A DNA stretch of 9,039 bases from Deltaproteobacteria bacterium (GCA_019307165.1 JAFDKD010000171.1:1-9039); one strand, 5' to 3'; shown: positions 1-6,695, counted from the stretch's first letter. The notes: generated by a model not told the origin, from the letters alone. Program-made: numbers and translations.

Positions 1-1
1 C

Positions 2-1735
2 GACCGCCCTGAAGACCATGTGCCCGAAGGCTGCGTTTTCTGCCACTCAAAGATGACCGATCCCGATCCTTCCCATCCCGTCGCGGCATTTGCCTGTGCC
101 GTGTGTCACCTGGGGAATGCCCATTCCGTGGACAAGGAGCGCGCCCATGCGGGCATGGCACGGAACCCGGGAGACCTCCGGGTTGCGGACCGGACCTGCG
201 GCCGAGCCGGATGCCATCCGGACCTGGTGACGCGGGTCAAGAACAGCATCATGGCTACCAACAAAGGCATCCTCCGGGTTATCCAGAAACAGTGGTTGGG
301 CATGGAAGCGGTTTCCACCGAGGTCAAGGACCTGATGGCGGAAAACCCGCCACACAACGCGGCCATCGACCACTATCGAAAAATGTGCGGCGGCTGCCAT
401 CTCTGGAAGGAGAGGGAACGCGGGCTCGGGGAGGTCGAGCGCCGGGGAGGCGGATGCAGCGACTGCCACATCGTGGACAAGGCGCGGAAGCCCGGCGTAC
501 CGGGAGAGGCGGAGGCGCACCCGGAGATCACTACCCGGATTCCATCGGAAAACTGCGTGAAGTGCCACAACCGCTCAGCCAGGATCGGGTTGTCATATTT
601 CGGAAAATTCGAATCGGCCGGGTACGGGACCCCCCATGAAGGCGGCGGCCTGAGCGGGCGCAGACTTTCCGGAAATCGTTTTTACATGCAGCTGCCCGCC
701 GACGTTCACTTCAGCAAGGCCGGCATGACCTGCATCGATTGCCATACGTCCGTGGGGCTCATGGGAGACGGCAAGGCATATGACCGCATGAGAGACCAGG
801 TGGACATCACGTGCGAGGCCTGTCACGATCCCGTTTTTACCGACGAATCGGCGTCGGACGACATGGCCCGCCGCCTGGTATCTTTGAACAGGCAGGTCCC
901 TCCCGTGTCTGGAGAGTCCCTGGCTCGAACAGCCAGGGGGACGGTACTGTATAATCTTCGGGCCGGGGAGGGCGGCCTTCGCCTCTACAGGAAGACGGAC
1001 GGGGGCGCGGTGGACATGAACCTGCCGGACAGGATAAAGGCCCACCACCGTTTGCCGGGTCACGAACGGCTTTCCTGCCAGGCCTGCCACAGCGCCTGGA
1101 TCCCCCAGTGCTACGGCTGCCATATCGCCTATCGGCCCAATGAGACCCAGCACGACTGGATCACCGGGGAGGATCGGCCCGGAAGGTGGCGGGAGACCCG
1201 GTCCTATATCCGCTTTTCCGAACCGGCCCTGGGCGTTGCCGCATCGGGCCGGATTTCTCCCGTGGCCCCGTGCCAGGTTTTCGTCTCGTTCTTCGACGAT
1301 AGGGGACACTACCTTCCCGAACGGTCCATCAGGACCCTGACCATGTCGGCGTTCGATCCACACACCACCGGGGCAGCATCCAGGACCTGCCTGGATTGCC
1401 ATGCGAATCCCAAGACCGTCGGGCTGGGGGAGGGTATTCTCAACCGCAAGGGCGGCAGGACTATCTTCCGGCCGACATTCGATTCGGCCGCATCGGGGCT
1501 GGACATTCCCTTTCCCCTGGATGCCTATGCGACACTGGGAGGGGACCCGCTGCAGACCGATTCCCAGGAAGGGGTGCGGCCCTTTAATAAGGAAGAGATC
1601 GGAAGGACATTGGGCGTGAGCCCCTGCCTGGGATGCCACGACACATATGACGATCCCATATATGGGGATTTTGCCGGGTCAGTGGAGCGGTTCAGAAATG
1701 ACGATGGTCTGCCGTGCAGGAAGCAGGTTCAGTAA
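2..1735 (+). CDS. Multihaem c-type cytochrome (about 12 haems), 5' partial
   Basis: Probable periplasmic or cell-surface electron-transfer protein that covalently binds many haems. The frame is open to the left window edge (Asp-Arg-Pro-Glu-Asp-His precede the GTG at 20), and haem motif 1 falls only four residues after that GTG, so the true start and signal peptide lie outside the window. Counting the GTG as residue 1, CXXCH motifs start at 5, 26, 123, 146, 179, 238, 265, 353, 364, 457 and 536. A CX4CH motif (CGRAGCH) at 60 aligns with an ordinary CXXCH in the next gene and so probably also binds haem. Shared landmarks with the downstream cytochrome include NPxDxR before motif 3, CIDCH...MGDG, and HERL(S/R)C(Q/S)ACH. 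The last residues (CRKQVQ) are encoded inside a repeat that recurs 87 bp downstream. The Ext-type cytochromes of Geobacter-like selenite/tellurite operons are one possible family, but the sequence alone does not show this. Confidence 0.93.
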   Translation, partial: DRPEDHVPEGCVFCHSKMTDPDPSHPVAAFACAVCHLGNAHSVDKERAHAGMARNPGDLRVADRTCGRAGCHPDLVTRVKNSIMATNKGILRVIQKQWLGMEAVSTEVKDLMAENPPHNAAIDHYRKMCGGCHLWKERERGLGEVERRGGGCSDCHIVDKARKPGVPGEAEAHPEITTRIPSENCVKCHNRSARIGLSYFGKFESAGYGTPHEGGGLSGRRLSGNRFYMQLPADVHFSKAGMTCIDCHTSVGLMGDGKAYDRMRDQVDITCEACHDPVFTDESASDDMARRLVSLNRQVPPVSGESLARTARGTVLYNLRAGEGGLRLYRKTDGGAVDMNLPDRIKAHHRLPGHERLSCQACHSAWIPQCYGCHIAYRPNETQHDWITGEDRPGRWRETRSYIRFSEPALGVAASGRISPVAPCQVFVSFFDDRGHYLPERSIRTLTMSAFDPHTTGAASRTCLDCHANPKTVGLGEGILNRKGGRTIFRPTFDSAASGLDIPFPLDAYATLGGDPLQTDSQEGVRPFNKEEIGRTLGVSPCLGCHDTYDDPIYGDFAGSVERFRNDDGLPCRKQVQ

Positions 1736-1868
1736 AGAGAATGTCGAATAGCGAACAAGGAATGTCGAATGATGAAGTTAAGAGATTCTTCGGGTCTGCC
1801 GTGAGAGGGGCAGGATCGATAAAGAGAATGTCGAATATCGAACAAGGAATAATGAATGTCGAAGTAAA
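1706..1868 (+). repeat. Two direct copies of a ~75-bp word-like repeat
   Basis: Copy 1 spans 1706-1780 and copy 2 spans 1793-1868, offset by 87 bp. Both start with GGTCTGCCGTG, share TAAAGAGAATGTCGAATA and CGAACAAGGAAT, and end in a GAAGT-type block. The left part of copy 1 is also the last codons of the first cytochrome gene. The right part belongs to a family built from short words (GAATATCGAA, CAAGGAATGTCGAA). The 87-bp offset is a multiple of three, so the frame stays open through both copies. That explains the long but doubtful N-terminal extension of the next reading frame. Confidence 0.85.
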
Positions 1869-1980
1869 AGAACTTAGGGACGAAACGACTGCCTTCGAAT
1901 CCCCTTCACAGCAGACCCGCATAGTGGTTTTACTTCATTATTCGACATTCCTTGTTCGCTATTCGATATTCGTTTTTTTT
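1746..1980 (+). terminator. Long inverted repeat followed by T8: possible terminator or attenuator
   Basis: The segment 1746-1778 is complementary to 1932-1964 over 33 positions with a single mismatch, which would be a G-U wobble in RNA. The spacer is 153 nt. The second direct copy (from about 1834) can compete for the same 3' arm through its GAATA-CGAACAAGGAAT block. A run of eight T follows at 1973-1980, eight bases past the arm. This resembles an intrinsic terminator between the two cytochrome genes, although the T run lies inside the predicted signal-peptide codons of the second. The base pairing is read directly; a role in termination is inference. Confidence 0.45.
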
Positions 1981-3657
1981 GTCCTGGCCGGCTGCCGCGT
2001 GGAGGAAACGCCGCCTCGGATAAACTTCGCCGATTGCCTTTCCTGCCACCAGGGAATCGAGGCCATCAGCCAAAATCATGATATGGCCTGCGCCGATTGT
2101 CATCTGCTTCCCGAAATGCGCGAACGCGCGGAGCTTGCCGACCACAAAGCGATTATCCGCAATCCGTCCGATCCCCGCCACGTGAACACCTTTTGCATGC
2201 CATGCCATGAAGATGAAATCGGGCGGGTCGAGCGGTCCCTGCACGCCACCATGGCCGGCATCATCAATCAGACCCGGTATCTGTGGGGCGCACAGCCCAT
2301 GGCTTCTCCGGCGGTCTACGGTCTGAGCCCGCCGCTCCGTCCCCTGCCCGAGCCTGATCCGTCCGTATACCCGGAAACGCCCGAGCAATTGGTGGACGAC
2401 TTCTTGAGGCGGCGCTGCCTGCGCTGCCACATCCATGGAAGCGGCGCCCGGGCCGAAGGCCTTTACCGGGCGAGCGGATGCGCTGCCTGCCACATGCCCT
2501 ATGAGGACGACGGCAGGTACAGGGGCAAGGACGCGGCCATCGATGCAACCATCGGCGGGTATCCGGCCCGGCACCAGTTCACCCGGAAAATCCCGGACAG
2601 CCAGTGTCTCCGATGCCACAACCACAATCATGTGGGGGCCGATTACCACGGCCTGTTCGAGCACGACTACAGCCGCCAGCATCGCCTGGCCCGGGATGTT
2701 CACGCGGAGCGGGGTCTTTGGTGCATCGACTGCCACTCGGGCAGGGACGTGATGGGCGACGGCCGGATCTACGGTTTTCAGATGGCCGTGCCCAAAAAGA
2801 CCTGTCAAGACTGCCACGGCGGTTACGGGGGAGCCGCGCCCAACCCGGACTCTGACGAACGCGCGAACGGCGGTCTTCCTATGTCGAAAAAGCACGGGAC
2901 GCGGCACCGGGCGCCCCGGTTTTCAACCGATTCTCCCGCCCACGGCATCCCTGCTCACGAACGCCTCAGGTGCAGCGCCTGCCATGCCCAATGGTCCTTT
3001 CAGGATTACGGCCTCAGCGTCCTGCGGGCCGATCGCATGGACGGTTATGAATGGGCGCACCTGATTTCCCAGGGGGACCCGGAACTTGCGCGCAATCTGG
3101 CGGATCATATGGAAGGAGAGGGAAGGGGAGACCCCGTGTCAAAGGACCGGCTCACGGGCGAGGCCCGTCTGGGCATCTGGCTTCAGGGATGGCGGTTCAG
3201 GCGGTGGACGCCCATGCCCCTGGGCGTGGACCACCTGGGCCGGATATCGGTCCTGAGGCCTCACTATCAGTTCCTGATCACCTATATGGACCGGATGGGA
3301 AACGTCCCACTGGACAATGCCGTGCCCCGCCGCGGGAGTGACGGTTCCAAAGGGTGGTCGTTCATGCCCCATGTGCCCCACACCACGGCGCCCGCAGGCA
3401 GATCGTGCGAGTCCTGCCATATGAATCGGACCGCGGCAGGATTGGGGATTCACGATATCCTGACCGACGATACGCGACTGACGGTCCCGTCGCCGCCGGC
3501 CGTGTCTTCCATGCGGCTGTTGAACGACAGGGAGCGGAAACGGCTGATGGAACCGTCGGATGCGTTTCACATTGAATACTTAAAATTGAAGATTGACATT
3601 AGTCCAGAGACGAGAGTCCAGAGTCTAGAGAAAACATCCTCTCCTAAGCAACCCTGA
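1924..3657 (+). CDS. Multihaem c-type cytochrome lipoprotein (10 haem motifs)
   Basis: Probable lipid-anchored electron carrier, a tandem paralogue of the cytochrome upstream. From the GTG at 1924 the protein has 577 residues, with a hydrophobic stretch ending in the lipobox LAGC (Cys24). Arg at +2 argues against inner-membrane retention. CXXCH motifs start at 38, 56, 91, 165, 186, 228, 267, 294, 350 and 495. The motifs matching haems CYGCH and CLGCH of the upstream protein are missing. The frame extends upstream to ATG 1852 (AAGGA three bases before it) and ATG 1714, but those extensions are repeat sequence with no cytochrome-like content. The 1924 start lacks a clear Shine-Dalgarno sequence, so the start is uncertain. 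Residues 1 to about 16 and 550-577 are encoded by intergenic-type repeats. The gene may be transcribed with the upstream cytochrome, subject to the hairpin between them. Confidence 0.9.
   Translation: MVLLHYSTFLVRYSIFVFFVLAGCRVEETPPRINFADCLSCHQGIEAISQNHDMACADCHLLPEMRERAELADHKAIIRNPSDPRHVNTFCMPCHEDEIGRVERSLHATMAGIINQTRYLWGAQPMASPAVYGLSPPLRPLPEPDPSVYPETPEQLVDDFLRRRCLRCHIHGSGARAEGLYRASGCAACHMPYEDDGRYRGKDAAIDATIGGYPARHQFTRKIPDSQCLRCHNHNHVGADYHGLFEHDYSRQHRLARDVHAERGLWCIDCHSGRDVMGDGRIYGFQMAVPKKTCQDCHGGYGGAAPNPDSDERANGGLPMSKKHGTRHRAPRFSTDSPAHGIPAHERLRCSACHAQWSFQDYGLSVLRADRMDGYEWAHLISQGDPELARNLADHMEGEGRGDPVSKDRLTGEARLGIWLQGWRFRRWTPMPLGVDHLGRISVLRPHYQFLITYMDRMGNVPLDNAVPRRGSDGSKGWSFMPHVPHTTAPAGRSCESCHMNRTAAGLGIHDILTDDTRLTVPSPPAVSSMRLLNDRERKRLMEPSDAFHIEYLKLKIDISPETRVQSLEKTSSPKQP
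3571..3630 (+). repeat. Two word-repeat families inside the 3' end of the cytochrome gene
   Basis: Positions 3571-3600 form three 10-bp AT-rich words of the ATTGAATACT / TAAAATTGAA / GATTGACATT type. Positions 3601-3630 contain AGTCCAGAG twice, followed by the variant TCTAGAG. Both blocks are read in frame as the cytochrome tail, which carries no haem motif and has no counterpart in the upstream paralogue. Confidence 0.7.
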
Positions 3658-3744
3658 ACCGTGAACCCGGAACCCGGAACGAAGCACCAAGAACAAAAAA
3701 TGAGGAACAAAGAACTAAGAACCAAGCACCAGGAACCAAGCACG
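3653..3744. repeat. Degenerate GAACC/GAACAA short-word repeat array
   Basis: About 90 bp made of 6-8 bp variants such as GAACCC, GGAACC, AAGAAC, GAACTAA and ACCAAGCACC. There is no fixed period and no spacer structure, so it is neither CRISPR nor a perfect microsatellite. It overlaps the stop codon of the second cytochrome and runs into the gene-free region. Confidence 0.75.
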
Positions 3745-3763
3745 CCGCACCATGAGCCATTTA

Positions 3764-3805
3764 ACATCCGGTATCTGCCATCCCGTATCCTGTATCTACC
3801 TGATA
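3764..3805. repeat. GTATCC/GTATCTGCC short-word repeat
   Basis: The words CATCCGGTATC, CATCCCGTATC and CTGTATCTACC occur in succession, a family different from the array just upstream. It runs straight into CTACCTGATA (3796-3805), which recurs at 4078-4087 over the last codons of the ATPase gene. Confidence 0.6.
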
Positions 3806-3812
3806 GGCTCTT

Positions 3813-4071
3813 CCGGGTTTTCAGTGGGTGAATATTGCATTAACAACCGCTCGTGCTCAGTTAAGCGGTGCTCGTGGTCGTTGGCGTAATCGAGGAGATC
3901 ATGCAGTTCGGTCATGATCAGCTTGACGTCTATCGGGTTTCACTGGAATACGCGGTCAGAGAGAGTTGGGCGCCTTACGGCGATTACGACAACGATCACG
4001 ACAACGAGCACGAATGTTGCCGGTTTCAACTGATAGGCATTTCTGTACCCTGTTACCCACTGAAAACCCGG
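3813..4071. repeat. 17-bp perfect inverted repeat flanking the MITE-like element
   Basis: CCGGGTTTTCAGTGGGT at 3813-3829 is exactly complementary to 4055-4071, with 225 bp between the arms. The same flanks also share direct repeats: CTGATAGGC at 3800-3808 and 4030-4038, and CTACCTGATA at 3796-3805 and 4078-4087. The element at 3868-4014 sits inside. The right arm lies 6 bp past the ATPase stop codon. Confidence 0.8.
3868..4014 (+). mobile_element. MITE-like element with IVP (four-helix-bundle) gene remnant, copy A
   Basis: A ~147-bp unit with GTTGTCG-type terminal inverted repeats: GCTCGTGGTCGTTGGCGTAA at the left and CGATTACGACAACGATCACG at the right. Inside, from ATG 3901, it reads MQFGHDQLDVYRVSLEYA, which resembles the N-terminus of four-helix-bundle proteins related to the 23S rRNA intervening-sequence protein (IVP, S23). 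The frame then passes within about 10 codons into DYDNDHDNEH, encoded by the right terminus. Most of an IVP gene (normally around 120 residues) is therefore missing, consistent with an internally deleted, non-autonomous copy. Copy B lies inverted at 8469-8623. Similarity between the copies and the inverted termini are seen directly; the family match is from memory, and mobility is inference. Confidence 0.7.
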
Positions 4072-4077
4072 ACGGTC

Positions 4078-6462
4078 CTACCTGATACAGACCCGGCGGA
4101 TTTCCCGAATATCGGTCAGGCCCTGGAAGACCTTGAGGATGCCGTCCTGCTTGAGGGTGGACATGCCGTCCAGAAAGCCCTGGGTGAAAATGTCTTCGGT
4201 GGGGGCCTGCTTTTTGATCATCAGCTTGACTTCGGGCGTGCCGTCCATCAGTTCGTGGATTCCCAGGCGGCCCCGGTAGCCGGTGCCCGAGCACTCGTCG
4301 CATCCGCCGGTCTTGTAAAGCTTGAGATCGTTGTCATACTTGATGCCGGTCTTCTCGAAATTCTCCGGTCCGTAATCCTTCGCGATTTCGTCGAATTCTT
4401 CCCGGCTGGGATGGTAGGCCTTGGAACATTCCGGGCAGATGCGCCGCACCAGCCGCTGGGCCAGAACGCCCAGAAAGGCGTCCGAAAAGTTGAGGGGATT
4501 CATGCCCATGTCAAGGAGACGGGTCACGGTCTCCGGAGCGCTGTTGGTGTGAAGGGTGGAAAAGACCAAATGGCCTGTGAGGGATGCTTCGATGGCAATG
4601 GCTGCGGTTTCCTCGTCGCGCATCTCTCCAATCATGATGACGTCCGGGTCGGCCCGGAGAAAGGACCGCATGACCCTGGCAAAGTCCAGCCCGATCTTGG
4701 GCTTCACCTCCACCTGTCTCAATCCTTCCTGGGTGATTTCGACAGGGTCCTCGGCGGTCCAGATCTTGATCCCCGGTTTGTTGATATGTCTGAGTGCGGC
4801 ATGAAGCGAGGTGGTTTTTCCGGAGCCGGTGGGGCCCACCGCCAGGACCATGCCGTAGGGCATGGCGATGATCCGCTCCAGGACCGCCCGGTTTCGGTCG
4901 GTCAGGGCCATCTGGTCCAGCTTCATGGGGCCGGCGGTTGCCAGGAGTCTCAGGACCGCGTCTTCGTAACCGCCCGAATTGGGCAGGGTGGCCACCCGCA
5001 TTTCAAAAGGGGCTATGCCCTTGCGCCGGAACTTGATCTTCCCGTCCTGAGGCAGACGCCTTTCGGCGATGTCCAGCCCCGACATGATCTTTACCCTGGA
5101 GATGAGCCCTCTGGCCATGGTAATGGGCAGGGTCATATACTCGTGGCAGAGCCCGTCCATGCGGAAGCGAATGGCGGTGGTCTTGGTGCCGGCGGAGGGT
5201 TCGATGTGGATATCCGAGGCGTCTTTCCGGTGGGCGGCAACGATCAGGTGGTCCACCAGCTTGACCACCTTGCTGTTGGCCTCGTCGAACTCCTCCTCAT
5301 CCTCTTCCGCCTCATCCTCATCCTCGAAGAAAATATCGGGCATCATCTCAATGTCGTCGGAAGTCGATTCATGGACAGGGGTCTCCGTGGCGGCCTTGGC
5401 GCCCAGGAAGCGGCGGATAAATTTTTCAATGTCCTCCTTGAAGCCCACGGACAGATTGAATTGTCCGGCCTTGATGAGTGCCCGCATGTTATCGATCTTG
5501 TGGAGGTCCTTGGGGTCGTCCACCAATATTTCAACGCCGTTTTTATCCCAGGACAGCGGGACCCAGATATCGTGCAGGAGAAAGGATTTCTTGAGATGGC
5601 CTACCAACTCGACGGGTGAGGGAAGCTCGGCACTGTAGCCCCTGAAAGGGCATCCATAATAGAGCGAGAGGGATTTTCCCACGTTGCTCGCCTTGATGCG
5701 AAACTGCTCGATCAGGATGAGTTCCACGCTCTTCTGCATCTTTTTCGATAGTGCGAGGGCCCGTTTCAGCTGTTCTGTGGTCACCAAGCTCTGGTCCAGC
5801 AGATAATCGTAGCGGGAGCCCATGGAAAGACTGGCCTGGACCACCTTGAGCTTATCGGCGATTTCCGGATTGCCGGGGTCCCATTTGGCCGCCGATCGAT
5901 AAAGTTCGACGCCCATGTGGGTGTGTCCGCGGTTTTCCATCTCCAGGCCGAAAACGAACGTCGCCCGCGCCTTTTCCGTATCGCCGAGTGCCATACGGGC
6001 CAGTACGTCGTTCATCCGATCCAGGCATTTGTCGGGGGCATGGAGCTTCAGGTAGCACTTGGTCAGATCGGGGATGATTTTCTGAGGGGGATATCCCAGC
6101 GCGAACAGGTTTTCATACTCCGATGCCGCTTCCGCGAAAAGGCCAAGTTCCTGAAACGCAACGGCGCTGTCCAGGACCGCGGTGGTGTCTTCGTGAATGG
6201 AGAGGGTTTTTTTGATGAAGGTGATATCCTCATCGGAGAGGCCCTTTCGGGATTCCGTGTCCTTGAGGGCGATCTGCTTTTCCAGATTCCGGATTTTTTC
6301 CCGGATTTTTTCCTGCTTCAGATCATCCATCCCGGATGCGTCCGACAGGATTCGCCGGTAGGCGCTGAGGGATTCATCCAGCAAGCCCATGGAGCGGTAA
6401 ACCTCTGCCTCGTTGATCCTGGGTTCGACACTTCCGTTATCCGCGGTCTGAATGTCTGCCAT
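4078..6462 (-). CDS. PilB/GspE-type secretion/pilus ATPase with TPR-like N-terminus
   Basis: Cytoplasmic hexameric ATPase of the type IV pilus / type II secretion family, which powers pilin or pseudopilin assembly. The protein has 794 residues. TPR-like helices lie at about 15-45, 95-125 and 165-210. An MshEN/GspE N-terminal-like domain spans about 215-355, followed by an acidic linker (369-394, many Asp/Glu). The ATPase core shows Walker A GPTGSGKTTS (543-552), an Asp box around TAEDPVEI (569-576), Walker B DPDVIMIGE with Glu613, a His box STLHTN (635-640), and the zinc-binding pairs CPEC (676-679) and CDEC (721-724). I chose the ATG at 6460-6462 because AGGAG lies 7 bases upstream; an in-frame ATG 21 codons earlier has no family-like sequence. 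No platform protein, pilin or secretin gene is nearby, so its partners are unknown. All catalytic motifs look intact. Confidence 0.93.
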   Translation of the reverse strand: MADIQTADNGSVEPRINEAEVYRSMGLLDESLSAYRRILSDASGMDDLKQEKIREKIRNLEKQIALKDTESRKGLSDEDITFIKKTLSIHEDTTAVLDSAVAFQELGLFAEAASEYENLFALGYPPQKIIPDLTKCYLKLHAPDKCLDRMNDVLARMALGDTEKARATFVFGLEMENRGHTHMGVELYRSAAKWDPGNPEIADKLKVVQASLSMGSRYDYLLDQSLVTTEQLKRALALSKKMQKSVELILIEQFRIKASNVGKSLSLYYGCPFRGYSAELPSPVELVGHLKKSFLLHDIWVPLSWDKNGVEILVDDPKDLHKIDNMRALIKAGQFNLSVGFKEDIEKFIRRFLGAKAATETPVHESTSDDIEMMPDIFFEDEDEAEEDEEEFDEANSKVVKLVDHLIVAAHRKDASDIHIEPSAGTKTTAIRFRMDGLCHEYMTLPITMARGLISRVKIMSGLDIAERRLPQDGKIKFRRKGIAPFEMRVATLPNSGGYEDAVLRLLATAGPMKLDQMALTDRNRAVLERIIAMPYGMVLAVGPTGSGKTTSLHAALRHINKPGIKIWTAEDPVEITQEGLRQVEVKPKIGLDFARVMRSFLRADPDVIMIGEMRDEETAAIAIEASLTGHLVFSTLHTNSAPETVTRLLDMGMNPLNFSDAFLGVLAQRLVRRICPECSKAYHPSREEFDEIAKDYGPENFEKTGIKYDNDLKLYKTGGCDECSGTGYRGRLGIHELMDGTPEVKLMIKKQAPTEDIFTQGFLDGMSTLKQDGILKVFQGLTDIREIRRVCIR

Positions 6463-6469
6463 TTCTACA

Positions 6470-6474
6470 CTCCT
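6470..6474 (-). promoter_or_regulatory. Shine-Dalgarno site fixing the ATPase start
   Basis: On the minus strand AGGAG lies 7 bases before the ATG at 6462. This supports that start over the ATG at 6525, which is in frame but would add 21 unlikely residues. Confidence 0.75.
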
Positions 6475-6563
6475 GCAAGGACTGTCTTCTCTTATTCCAT
6501 CTGCAAAACCCGGTGATATGGGCAAGGTCGGCGTTTTCCGGCTATGCCAATGCGGAAATATGG

Positions 6564-6695
6564 TTTCAGGTGTCAGTGTTCAGGTGTCAGTACGAATAAT
6601 AGATTTCAACGCCGGTGTGTGTTGCTACTGGAATTGCCCCAACTTGATTTCCCAGCGTCTGTTTAAAACAAATCCTTTCCTGACACCTGACACCT
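6564..6695. repeat. Facing pair of TGTCAGG short-word repeats
   Basis: Left arm 6564-6590 contains CAGGTGTCAG twice. Right arm 6679-6695 is CCTGACACCTGACACCT, its reverse complement with one word variant. About 88 bp of non-repeated, gene-free DNA separate them. The whole gap between the ATPase and the Roadblock-like gene (6463-6781) holds no gene that I can see, only this pair, the ATPase ribosome-binding site and the hairpins at 6733-6773. Confidence 0.8.

Larger units (their letters stand above)
3658..4077. other. Gene-free repeat mosaic between convergent genes
   Basis: Convergent intergenic region between the cytochrome (plus strand) and the ATPase (minus strand). I see no gene here. 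It holds two short-word arrays (to 3805), an inverted pair of 17 bp (3813-3829 and 4055-4071), a small hairpin (ACCGCT/AGCGGT at 3846-3869) and the IVP-derived element (3868-4014). A long plus-strand open frame starts in this region but continues antisense through the ATPase gene and is not credible. Confidence 0.75.

Noticed and set aside
593..1639. Minus-strand open frame of 348 codons
   Set aside because: Antisense to the first cytochrome, whose haem motifs prove the coding strand.
1714..1923. N-terminal extension of the second cytochrome from ATG 1714 (or 1852)
   Set aside because: The codons are translations of the direct repeats and would place the lipobox 94 (or 48) residues in. A signal peptide starting at 1924 fits better, though its ribosome-binding site is weak.
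1930..2907. Minus-strand open frame of 325 codons
   Set aside because: Antisense to the second cytochrome; low-complexity composition and no domain.
3653..3744. CRISPR-like array
   Set aside because: There are no equal-length repeats with unique spacers; the words are 6-8 bp and degenerate. No cas gene is present.
3835..3866. Integron attC-like motif (TAACAACCGC and GTTAAGC)
   Set aside because: The core-like motifs are only about 26 bp apart, too short for the paired L and R boxes of attC, and the 5' core deviates from RYYYAAC. No integrase or cassette array is present.
3868..5619. Long plus-strand open frame of 583 codons
   Set aside because: It runs antisense through the ATPase gene, whose motifs are all intact. 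Its start lies in the IVP-derived element, and the rest has no recognisable domain. GC-rich third positions commonly keep such frames open.
5917..6516. Plus-strand open frame of 199 codons
   Set aside because: Antisense to the TPR-like part of the ATPase; no independent support.
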